Source: Actinomycetota bacterium (GTDB taxonomy: Bacteria; Actinomycetota; Acidimicrobiia; Acidimicrobiales; Acidimicrobilacustridaceae). From it: a DNA stretch of 64,000 bases. Under the pieces are notes generated by a model. It was given only the letters and a program-made list of their open reading frames with translations. It was not told the origin of the DNA and ran no database searches. Positions 57,186 through 64,000 of this stretch are shown here, piece after piece. Position numbers and translations under genes: made by a program. The first letter of the stretch is position 1, and each line of letters starts with the position of its first letter. Where the stretch lies: assembly GCA_016185305.1 (NCBI GenBank), contig JACPNV010000079.1:62001-126000 (forward strand), written 5' to 3'.

Positions 57186-60100
57186 TCAGGTGGGTCGGGA
57201 GGTGAAGTTGCGGGTCTCCCGCCGTTCGCCGCGGCCGATGGCGTTGAGCAGCGCTCGAGCCTGGCCTTCGATGCCGCTCGATCGGTACTCCACGGCGGTT
57301 GCCCGGGCCGCTTCGGCCAGCTCCCTCGCACGCGCCACGTCGTTCGCTGCGGAACAGAACCGGGCCCACTCGAGATGAGTCTCGGCGGCCAGCAGGGGCG
57401 CGCTCGCGCTGGTGTGGACCCGCACGGCCCTCTCGAACCACGAGTGCGCTTCATCGGTGCGGCCGAGCACCGCGGAGAGCATCCCGAGATGATGGGCGCC
57501 GCAGTGGAGCACGGTCGCTCCTCGCGGCAACTGGTCCGCGTACGGCTCGAGGGCGGCATACCACCGCTCAGCCCCGGCCGCGTCGCCGAAGAGCGCGGCG
57601 AGAAAGGCGAGGTTCGACGCCGCCACGGCGCGCGTGCGATCGAGGGTCTCGAGTGCCGCGTCGTCCTTCTCGGCCGCCTCGCGGTAGTGCTGGCCCGCCT
57701 CGTCGACCCGCCCCGCCTCGACCAGCACGCACAGCCGCGTGTACCCCAGCCAGCCGGCGGGTTGCACCGCGAGCCGGTCGGCGAGAACGCCGATCTCAGA
57801 AGCGCGCCCCTGCTGCAGGCGGAGCGAGAACTCGAACGCGAGGTGCTCGGGTCGGTCGGCGCGACCGACCACCAGCGCGAGCTGGCGCCGCTGCTCTGCC
57901 CCGCGTTCGGCCTCCGCGAGATCGCCGACGAGCAGCGCCCGCATCGCGTCATCGTCTGCGAGTGCGTAGGACGGGATGGGAAGGTGAAGCGAACGCAGCA
58001 ACGCCCGGCCGTCGGCGATGAGCGCGTCGACCGACCCGAGGTCGCCGAGCTCGAGGCTGCAGAGGATGGCGAAGTGCACGGCCCGGAACTCGGCAAGCGG
58101 CTCGTCGAGGTGCTTCGCGAGCGCCCGTAGCTCGCGGCTCAGCTCGAGGCGCTCGGCCGCCGAATCGGGCGACTCGATGCTGGGGATGCGCAACTGCAGG
58201 ACGTCGAGCAGGACGCGGCGATCAGGCTCGTACCGGGCGAGTTCGAGGGCCTGGTTCGCGACGGCTACAGGATCCGTCGGAAACGTCGGTCGCGTGGCGG
58301 CCTGGGCCGGTGGCGGGTTGTACGACAGCTCGAACGCGGCCAGCGCAAAGAGTCGGGCACGCGTCGATCGATCGTTGGCCGGTGCCACCTCGACCGCGTT
58401 CTGCAGCATCCGAAGGTAACGATCGTCGCGAGGTGGCGGCGTGAACATCGGCTCGACCCGGACGGCGAGCGCGGCTTGCAGCAAGGCGGCGGAATCACCC
58501 AGGCGGAGGGCGAGGTCGGCCGCTCGGGTCAGCGTCTGCAACGCAGCTTCCCTCCCCGCGAGCGCTTCGGTCTGGCCCTGCCCGATGAGGAGGTCGAGAC
58601 GGCGCACGTCGTCACGGACACTGCTCGCCTCCAACAACCGCAGAGCCGTGCGGTACCACCGCCGCGCGTCAGAGAACGCAAGGTGGTCGGACAGCGCGCG
58701 GGCCGCGGACAGCGCGTAGTCGATCCCCTTGGTCGCGTCGCCGTCGGCCGCGGCCTCGATGAAGTGATGCGCGAGCTCGAAGACGTGACGGTCTTGGTTT
58801 TGCCCGGCCTGTCGCTCGATCTCATCGGCGGCCCGACGGTGCACCGCCACCCGCCACTTGATCGCCGTCGACTCCAGGACCGAATCGTGGATGACCGAAT
58901 GGCTGAAGCCCAGCGCGTTGTCGGCCGGTAGATCGGCAAGGAACCCGGCATCGATCGCCGCTTTCGTCGCGTGGATGAGCGTCTGCTCGTCGACGCCCAG
59001 CAACGAGCGCAACACGGAGACATCGAACTCCTGCCCAAGAACTGACGCCACGCGCAGGGTGGATGCCACCACCTCTTCGAGCCTCGCCAGCCGTTCAGTG
59101 ACAAGCTCGGGGAGGCTCGGCGGGAGGGCGGCAAGCTCGGGCGCCACGGCTAGCCTCGTGACGCCACCGTCTTCGACGAGCTGGCGCGTCTCGTGCAGGT
59201 AGCGGAGGGCGTGTTCGACATGGAGCGGATTGCCACGCGTCGGCTCGTGGAGCGCGCTCGCGAGTGACGGTACGAGAGCGGCATCGGTCTCCGTGTCGCC
59301 CAGCGCGCCACCGAGCAAGCGCCGCAGGTCGGGTTCGTCGACACCACCAAGACGCAACTGCTCGACCCCACGGGCGCTCTGGCGGAGCTCGGCCATCAGC
59401 GCGGCCAGCGGGTGCCCGTCGGACACGTCGCGCTCGCGGTAGGTCGCGAGCACGAGCACTCGCATCGGATCGGTCGTCAGGAGCACATGCCGCAGCATCG
59501 CCAGCGTCGACGCGGCAGCCCATTGGAGATCGTCGATGAGCAGCACGATCGCTTCGGCCTTCGACGCGGCCGCCAGCCAGCCAGCCACGGCGTCGTACAG
59601 GCGCAACGCCTCGGTGTCGGGACCGACCTCGGGCGCAGGCTGGCGGATGACGCGGCCCGCGAGCTCGGGGACCAGCCGGACCAGCTCACCCGGGTTCGCA
59701 CCGAGGCTGTCGGCGAGCTGCGCATCGGAAAGCTGGGCAACATGCGAGCGAAGTGCTTCGACGAACGGCTCGTAGGGCGGCGCGATCTGTTCCTTGCACC
59801 GGCCGTAGAGGATGATCGCGCCCTCGTTGTGGACCGATCGAGCGAACTGCACGGCGAACCGGGTCTTGCCCACACCCGGCTCGCCCCCGACGAACACGAC
59901 GGGGCCCCGGCGGGAGCGGGCCCGGCTCCACGCCTCCACCAAGGCGAACCGCTCGAGGTTGCGACCCACGAAGGGGTACGCCTCGGTCAGCGCGGGGACC
60001 TCCGGAAAGGGCAGAGGCCGAGCGGCACCGGATTCCCACCACCGCACCTCGTAGGCCAGGAGCGGTTCGTTGAGGCCCTTCAGCTCGAGAGAGCCCACCT

Positions 60101-60557
60101 CGTCGTAGCCGACCGGGCTCCGCGACCCGGCCAGCGCCTTGACGTAGGTGGACGCCAGGATCTGGTCGTCGGCGGCCTTCGCGCACAGGCGGGCGGCTTC
60201 GACCACGGGTGTCCCGAACACATCGTCGCTCTCGACGCGAACCTCGCCGATGCTCACGCCGATTCGCAGCGAGAGCAAGACGTCGGCCCGGCGGTTGCGT
60301 CGGCTGAACCAGTTCTGGATAGCAGTGACCGACGAGATCGCGTCGCTCGGAGCGTGAAAGACCGCCATGACGCCGTCGCCCGTTCCTTTGACGACCACGC
60401 CCCGGTGTTCATCGATGAGCCGCTCCAGCACGTCGTCATGCTCGCGGCGGAGCGCGTCGGCCCGGTCGTCGCCCAGCGCGCTGCGCATGGCGGTGGAGCC
60501 GACAAGGTCGGTGAACACGACGGTCATGGTGGCGGCGCCCGGCTGCAGCGCGGTCAT
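57186..60557 (-). CDS. class III cyclase-homology domain fused to AAA ATPase and TPR region
   Basis: A 1,123-residue regulator. Residues 10-175 are an adenylate/guanylate cyclase domain with TVVFTDLVGST (metal Asp17), KGTGDGVMAVF and LRIGVSIGEVRVE. A second module has Walker [13 protein letters not shown] and Walker B VLLIDDLQWAA, the STAND-like ATPase type of LuxR-family regulators. The C-terminal 600 residues are Ala/Leu/Arg-rich helical repeats consistent with TPR. No DNA-binding domain is seen. The signal and target are unknown. It is divergent from the deacetylase gene across 188 bases without a gene. Confidence 0.88.
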   Translation of the reverse strand: MTALQPGAATMTVVFTDLVGSTAMRSALGDDRADALRREHDDVLERLIDEHRGVVVKGTGDGVMAVFHAPSDAISSVTAIQNWFSRRNRRADVLLSLRIGVSIGEVRVESDDVFGTPVVEAARLCAKAADDQILASTYVKALAGSRSPVGYDEVGSLELKGLNEPLLAYEVRWWESGAARPLPFPEVPALTEAYPFVGRNLERFALVEAWSRARSRRGPVVFVGGEPGVGKTRFAVQFARSVHNEGAIILYGRCKEQIAPPYEPFVEALRSHVAQLSDAQLADSLGANPGELVRLVPELAGRVIRQPAPEVGPDTEALRLYDAVAGWLAAASKAEAIVLLIDDLQWAAASTLAMLRHVLLTTDPMRVLVLATYRERDVSDGHPLAALMAELRQSARGVEQLRLGGVDEPDLRRLLGGALGDTETDAALVPSLASALHEPTRGNPLHVEHALRYLHETRQLVEDGGVTRLAVAPELAALPPSLPELVTERLARLEEVVASTLRVASVLGQEFDVSVLRSLLGVDEQTLIHATKAAIDAGFLADLPADNALGFSHSVIHDSVLESTAIKWRVAVHRRAADEIERQAGQNQDRHVFELAHHFIEAAADGDATKGIDYALSAARALSDHLAFSDARRWYRTALRLLEASSVRDDVRRLDLLIGQGQTEALAGREAALQTLTRAADLALRLGDSAALLQAALAVRVEPMFTPPPRDDRYLRMLQNAVEVAPANDRSTRARLFALAAFELSYNPPPAQAATRPTFPTDPVAVANQALELARYEPDRRVLLDVLQLRIPSIESPDSAAERLELSRELRALAKHLDEPLAEFRAVHFAILCSLELGDLGSVDALIADGRALLRSLHLPIPSYALADDDAMRALLVGDLAEAERGAEQRRQLALVVGRADRPEHLAFEFSLRLQQGRASEIGVLADRLAVQPAGWLGYTRLCVLVEAGRVDEAGQHYREAAEKDDAALETLDRTRAVAASNLAFLAALFGDAAGAERWYAALEPYADQLPRGATVLHCGAHHLGMLSAVLGRTDEAHSWFERAVRVHTSASAPLLAAETHLEWARFCSAANDVARARELAEAARATAVEYRSSGIEGQARALLNAIGRGERRETRNFTSRPT

Positions 60558-60745
60558 GGCTCTGCCCGCCTCGGAACCCCGCCACCCCGGGCTCGCCGGC
60601 CGCCGAGGCTCAGAAGCTGTCGCGGTCGGTGGGGCGGCTGCCGTTGAGCCGAGGGGGAAGATCTGACGACGCGGACATTCATTCCTGTCGCATCCTACGG
60701 TGGTGCGCCACGAGGGCGCCGGGGTGAGCCGGTACGCTCGTCCTG

Positions 60746-61615
60746 GTGCGCCGGCGAGCCGACCTCACGTTCACCCTCGACATCGAGGACCACCGACCGC
60801 CGCACGCCGACTGGCCCGCTCGCTACCCCGACCTGACCTACGACCTGCTCGACTGGCTCGACGAGCGCTGCATCACCGCGACGATGTTCGTCGTCGGCGA
60901 GGTCGGCGAGCACCATCCGGGCCTGGTGAAAGAGATCTCGGCGCGGGGTCACGAGATCGGCCTCCACAACTGGAAGCACGTCCAGCTCACCAAGCTCGAC
61001 CCCACCACCTTCGAGCAGTGGGTGAAGCGAGGCAAGGCGGTGCTCGAAGACCTGAGCGACCAGGAGGTCGTCGGCTTCCGGGCGCCGACGGCGTCGATCG
61101 TTCCCGGCACGATGTGGACGACCGACATCCTCGCACAGGAGGGCTTCGTCTACACCTCGAGCATCGTCCCCGGCCGCAGCCCGCTGCACAGCTTCCCGGG
61201 CGCGCCAAGCAAACCGTTCCGTTGGCCGAGTGGCGTGGTCGAGCTCGGCCTGTTCTGCCCAGGGTTCGGGTCGTGGCGCGTGCCCTTCGGCGGCACCTGC
61301 CTGCGCCTGCTCCCCACATGGTCGATGGCGATGCTGCTGCGCATCTCACCGCCCCGCGAAGGCGCGGGGCTGTACTGCCACCCCTACGACTTCGACCTCG
61401 ACGAGCCCCGCTGGCACGTCGACGATGCCGGAAGGTTGGGCTTCCTCACCTGGCGAGGGCGCGCGGGCATGAAGCGCAAGGTCGAGGCGATCTTCGATCG
61501 CTACCCAGCTGCACCCCCGCTGCGCGACCGCATAGAGGGCGTGACCTCATGGGTCGACTTCAGCCCATCACTCGCCGACGGTGCGACCCGCTGGCGCCCA
61601 CGTCGCATCCTCTAA
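60746..61615 (+). CDS. polysaccharide deacetylase (NodB-like)
   Basis: A 289-residue carbohydrate esterase 4-type protein from GTG 60746. The catalytic TLDIEDHR provides the Asp pair, HEIGLHNWKH the H-x3-H metal site, and GFRAPTASIVPGTMW the Arg motif; a distal His lies in LYCHPYDFDLDEP. No signal peptide is visible, so it is probably cytoplasmic or peripheral, as in enzymes acting on lipid-linked or small glycans. Substrate unknown. The TetR gene follows 11 bases later. Confidence 0.85.
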   Translation: MRRRADLTFTLDIEDHRPPHADWPARYPDLTYDLLDWLDERCITATMFVVGEVGEHHPGLVKEISARGHEIGLHNWKHVQLTKLDPTTFEQWVKRGKAVLEDLSDQEVVGFRAPTASIVPGTMWTTDILAQEGFVYTSSIVPGRSPLHSFPGAPSKPFRWPSGVVELGLFCPGFGSWRVPFGGTCLRLLPTWSMAMLLRISPPREGAGLYCHPYDFDLDEPRWHVDDAGRLGFLTWRGRAGMKRKVEAIFDRYPAAPPLRDRIEGVTSWVDFSPSLADGATRWRPRRIL

Positions 61616-61626
61616 CCTCCCGCCCC

Positions 61627-62307
61627 ATGACGAGGTTGCGTTGGGGAGATGCCGCGCCGACCGACGCCGCGGCGGCCCGCGAGCGACTCATCGACGCCGC
61701 CGAACGGTGCATCGACCGGTTCGGGCTCGCCAAGACCACACTGGAGGACGTGGCCGCCGAGGCCAGCGTCTCCCGAGCAACCATCTACCGCTACTTCGGC
61801 AACCGTGACGAGCTGATGCTGGAGGTCCTGCTGCGCGAGCTCGAGCGTTCGTTCGACGTCAACCTCGACGCCTTCGTGCAGTCGGTGCGGACGCCCAGCG
61901 AGCTCGCGGCGGCCATCGTCGACGCGTCGGCGTACCTTCTCGCCACCATCCGCAACAACGCGAAGTTGCAACTGCTCCTGCGCCAGGACGGCCCCAGCGT
62001 GGCAGCCACGGTCGCGGGCGCGTCGAAAGCCTTCTTCGACGCCATCGCCGACGACCTGCGCCCGTATCTCGAGCCGGCCCAGGCGGCGGGACTGCTTCGA
62101 GCCGACCTCGACCTCGCCGAGGCATCGGAATGGATCCTGCGCTCGATCCTGTCGTTGCTCACCGTCGAAGGGCCGATCCACCGGACCCCCGATAACGAGC
62201 GACGGTTCCTGGCCAGCTACCTCACACCTGCCTTGGTACCGTCGGGGGAACCGGTGCCGGTCACGGCGCCCGCCACCAGAGTCCGGCGGAAGAAGGCCCC
62301 CAGTTGA
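61627..62307 (+). CDS. TetR-family [15 protein letters not shown] regulator
   Basis: A 226-residue regulator. The N-terminal helix-turn-helix is AARERLIDAAERCIDRFGL...LEDVAAEASVSRATIYRYFGNRDELM in pattern, near residues 18-65. The C-terminal ligand domain is helical and ends in a basic tail (RVRRKK). It may control the following PhyH-like gene, whose start overlaps its stop, or the upstream deacetylase. The ligand cannot be inferred. Confidence 0.9.
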   Translation: MTRLRWGDAAPTDAAAARERLIDAAERCIDRFGLAKTTLEDVAAEASVSRATIYRYFGNRDELMLEVLLRELERSFDVNLDAFVQSVRTPSELAAAIVDASAYLLATIRNNAKLQLLLRQDGPSVAATVAGASKAFFDAIADDLRPYLEPAQAAGLLRADLDLAEASEWILRSILSLLTVEGPIHRTPDNERRFLASYLTPALVPSGEPVPVTAPATRVRRKKAPS

Positions 62308-62693
62308 CACCCGTTCAACCCCATCGGTGGAACCTCGGATTCACACCCGAGCCCGGTCGCGGGCCGTTCACCACGCTCACCGCGGACCAAGTCGAGTCGT
62401 ACGACCGCGCCGGGTACAGGGACCAGGCGGTCTACACGTCGCCGGGCGCCGTGCCGATCGGTGCGCACGCGGGCAGCGTGGTCGTCTTCTCGTCACTCAC
62501 GCCGCACCGCACGGGGCCGAACCGCACCGCGGACGTGCGCAGCGCGTACATCGTCCAGTACGCGCCGGACGGAGCGGTGACGTTGCGGGGCGATCCGGCA
62601 GAGATCGCCGCGGGCGAGGCGCGGCGTGAGCCACAGGACGACCCCGATCGGCAGTACCTGGTCGTGAAGGACGGCGAGCCGGTCGTCCCATGA
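62304..62693 (+). pseudogene. phytanoyl-CoA dioxygenase-like gene with internal loss
   Basis: A 129-residue product with both ends of a PhyH-family protein: an N-terminal FTTLTADQVESYDRAGY and a C-terminal AGSVVVFSSLTPHRTGPN with DVRSAYIVQYAPDG. The family is usually about 250-300 residues. The middle, which carries the His-x-Asp iron site, is absent without a frame change, so as sequenced it cannot bind iron normally. The TTG at 62304 overlaps the TetR stop; its stop overlaps the next gene (ATGA). It could be a genuine deletion or an assembly fault. Confidence 0.65.
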
Positions 62694-63433
62694 GGCGCGA
62701 GCCCCCGCGGCACATCCTTGTCCTCCCAGCGCTCGTCGTCGCCGCGGCCCTCCTCTTCAGTGGCTGTCCCAGCAAGACCGGGACGGGATTGGTCACCGAG
62801 GCGACCTCGGACGATCAGGGGTCCACCTCGAGTCAGGGTCCGAAGCTCGACAAGGGCAAGGACGAGAAGAAGGCCACGGCCGCGCTCCTCTCGCTCGACG
62901 ACCTGCCCGGTTCGAAGTGGGAGGAACCGACCACCCCGACGACCGAGAACACCAAGAGCGGCAGCAGCTTCGACTGCCCCGAGCTCGGCGACCTCTTCAA
63001 CGACGCCGACACGCCGAGCCTGACGAGGGCCTCCTCGCCGACGTTCGAACAGACCCAGCCGTACGGTCGGGTGGCGAACGAAGTCATCTTCATGGCCGAC
63101 GACAGCGCCGCGAAGGCCGAGCTCGACGACCTCAAGGCCAAGTCCGACGCCGTGCGCGCGTGTTTCGAGCGGGGCTTCAGCCACGACTTCGCGAGGGAAG
63201 GGCGCAACGTCGAGACGGCGGTCGAGGATTGGAGCTTCGGCAAGATGGGCCAGGCTCGGGTCGGCTTCAGCGTCACGCTGACCTCCGACGTCGAGGTCTT
63301 CCTCGGGGTGGCGCTCGTGCGCGTCGGGCGGGCCGCCACGGTCGTCGTGATCGCGCAAGACCAGCCGTTGGATCAAGACGCCGCCGACATCGTCCAGACC
63401 GCGACCGACAAGCTCAGCGACAACCTGGGCTGA
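62690..63433 (+). CDS. lipoprotein of unknown function
   Basis: A 247-residue secreted protein. The signal peptide ends in LLFSGC with lipid-anchored Cys26, followed by a Thr/Ser/Lys-rich linker. The folded part starts at LLSLDDLPGSKW and has a Cys pair (FDCPELGD, VRACFERGF), which recalls extracellular sensor domains of the PknH type; that similarity is weak. It overlaps the PhyH-like stop by ATGA. No enzymatic motif. Confidence 0.75.
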   Translation: MRREPPRHILVLPALVVAAALLFSGCPSKTGTGLVTEATSDDQGSTSSQGPKLDKGKDEKKATAALLSLDDLPGSKWEEPTTPTTENTKSGSSFDCPELGDLFNDADTPSLTRASSPTFEQTQPYGRVANEVIFMADDSAAKAELDDLKAKSDAVRACFERGFSHDFAREGRNVETAVEDWSFGKMGQARVGFSVTLTSDVEVFLGVALVRVGRAATVVVIAQDQPLDQDAADIVQTATDKLSDNLG

Positions 63434-63467
63434 AGCGGGCTCAAGCTCGCGTGAGAGGATCTGGGCC

Positions 63468-64000
63468 GTGACAGGGAAACGAAGCCCGCGCCAGACGACC
63501 ACGGCCCCCGCGGTGACGATGGGAATCGCGTTCATCCTGGCGCTGGCCGCGTGCGCGCCGGCCACGACGGGACCAGGTTCGGGCGGGCCAGCCAGCAGCG
63601 ACACCTCGGCGCCCGCGAGCACGACCACCACGGCGCCCTCGGTGTTGACGGGGCGGCCCAACGAGCTCACCCGCGAGCAGCGCACCTTCGTCGACCCGTC
63701 GCGCAAGACACCGGCCGGCAAGACGGTCGGCGACGTGGTGGGCACACCCGAGCAGCCGTCACGAACGCTCGTCACCGAGATCTACTACCCCACCACTCCG
63801 GGGCCGCGGCCCCTGATCCTGTTCTCGCACGGCTCCAACGGCCACCCCGACAAGTTCACCAACTTGCTGTCGGCGTGGGCCATGGCGGGTTACGTCGTCG
63901 CCGCGCCGGCGTTCCCTCTCACCAACAGCAAGGCGCCCAACGGCTTCGCCAACAACTTCGACGTGTGGGATCAACCCAAGGACATCTCGTTCGTGCTCGA
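63468..64000 (+). CDS. lipoprotein alpha/beta hydrolase, 3' end outside window
   Basis: A protein truncated by the right edge, 177 residues visible, from GTG 63468. A lipobox ALAAC (Cys29) is followed by a Ser/Thr/Ala-rich linker. The hydrolase core begins with TEIYYPTTPGPRPLILFSHGSNGHPDKF and MAGYVVAAPAFPLTN, typical of the chlorophyllase and PAF-acetylhydrolase group. The nucleophile motif would lie beyond the window, so activity cannot be judged. Confidence 0.8.
   Translation, partial: MTGKRSPRQTTTAPAVTMGIAFILALAACAPATTGPGSGGPASSDTSAPASTTTTAPSVLTGRPNELTREQRTFVDPSRKTPAGKTVGDVVGTPEQPSRTLVTEIYYPTTPGPRPLILFSHGSNGHPDKFTNLLSAWAMAGYVVAAPAFPLTNSKAPNGFANNFDVWDQPKDISFVL

Overview
The window is GC-rich, densely coded bacterial chromosome with many GTG starts and many 1-4 base gene overlaps. 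Gene content points to Actinomycetota: HspR next to dnaK-grpE-dnaJ, an ergothioneine egtABCD cluster, ClpS followed by a DUF2017 protein, a septum-formation lipoprotein, and a KimA-type permease divergent from two TrkA proteins. The cytochrome oxidase layout and several small conserved proteins suggest class Acidimicrobiia or a near relative. That placement is inference; there is no rRNA here.

Region 1 (1-9.3 kb) is an aa3-type cytochrome c oxidase locus on the minus strand. In [13 protein letters not shown] order it holds a subunit I-like protein that has lost all six heme and copper ligands, subunit III, a multi-pass membrane protein, subunit II with a fused cytochrome c, and the genuine subunit I, which runs off the left edge. 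Heme O synthase (ctaB) and heme A synthase (ctaA) follow, then clpS and a DUF2017 gene.

Region 2 (9.3-19.1 kb) is mixed: a membrane-anchored metallopeptidase, tRNA-Glu, an uncharacterised AAA ATPase, tRNA-Asp and tRNA-Phe, a gene-poor stretch, a HAD hydrolase, pyrE, a large perfect palindrome, a ParA ATPase overlapping a zinc-ribbon gene, an acyltransferase-like protein and a membrane glycosyltransferase.

Region 3 (19.1-35.7 kb) holds most of de novo purine synthesis on the minus strand: purM, purF, purL (broken as sequenced), purQ, purS, purC, purB, purE, purD and purA. It is interrupted by an ABC permease and by three plus-strand genes. purH and purN are not in the window.

Region 4 (35.8-49.3 kb) combines protein quality control and thiol chemistry. 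clpB has an HspR-type operator upstream. egtABCD and a Tat-exported peptidoglycan amidase follow on the plus strand. The dnaK-grpE-dnaJ-hspR operon converges on them; its dnaK is disrupted, and its promoter overlaps a second HspR-like site.

Region 5 (49.3-64 kb) has a secreted repeat protein, phosphoglycerate mutase, a potassium-uptake module (two TrkA proteins divergent from a KimA-like permease fused to an OB-fold), a DUF6777 protein, a cyclase-ATPase regulator, a polysaccharide deacetylase, a TetR regulator, an internally shortened PhyH dioxygenase and two lipoproteins.

The strongest lead is the ligand-less oxidase subunit I paralogue at 4483-6174. Second are the KimA/OB-fold fusion with an inverted degenerate copy of its 3' end beside it, and the ParA/zinc-ribbon pair behind a 17-bp-arm palindrome. 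Three conserved genes (purL, dnaK, phyH-like) lack internal segments, so assembly error should be excluded before calling them pseudogenes.
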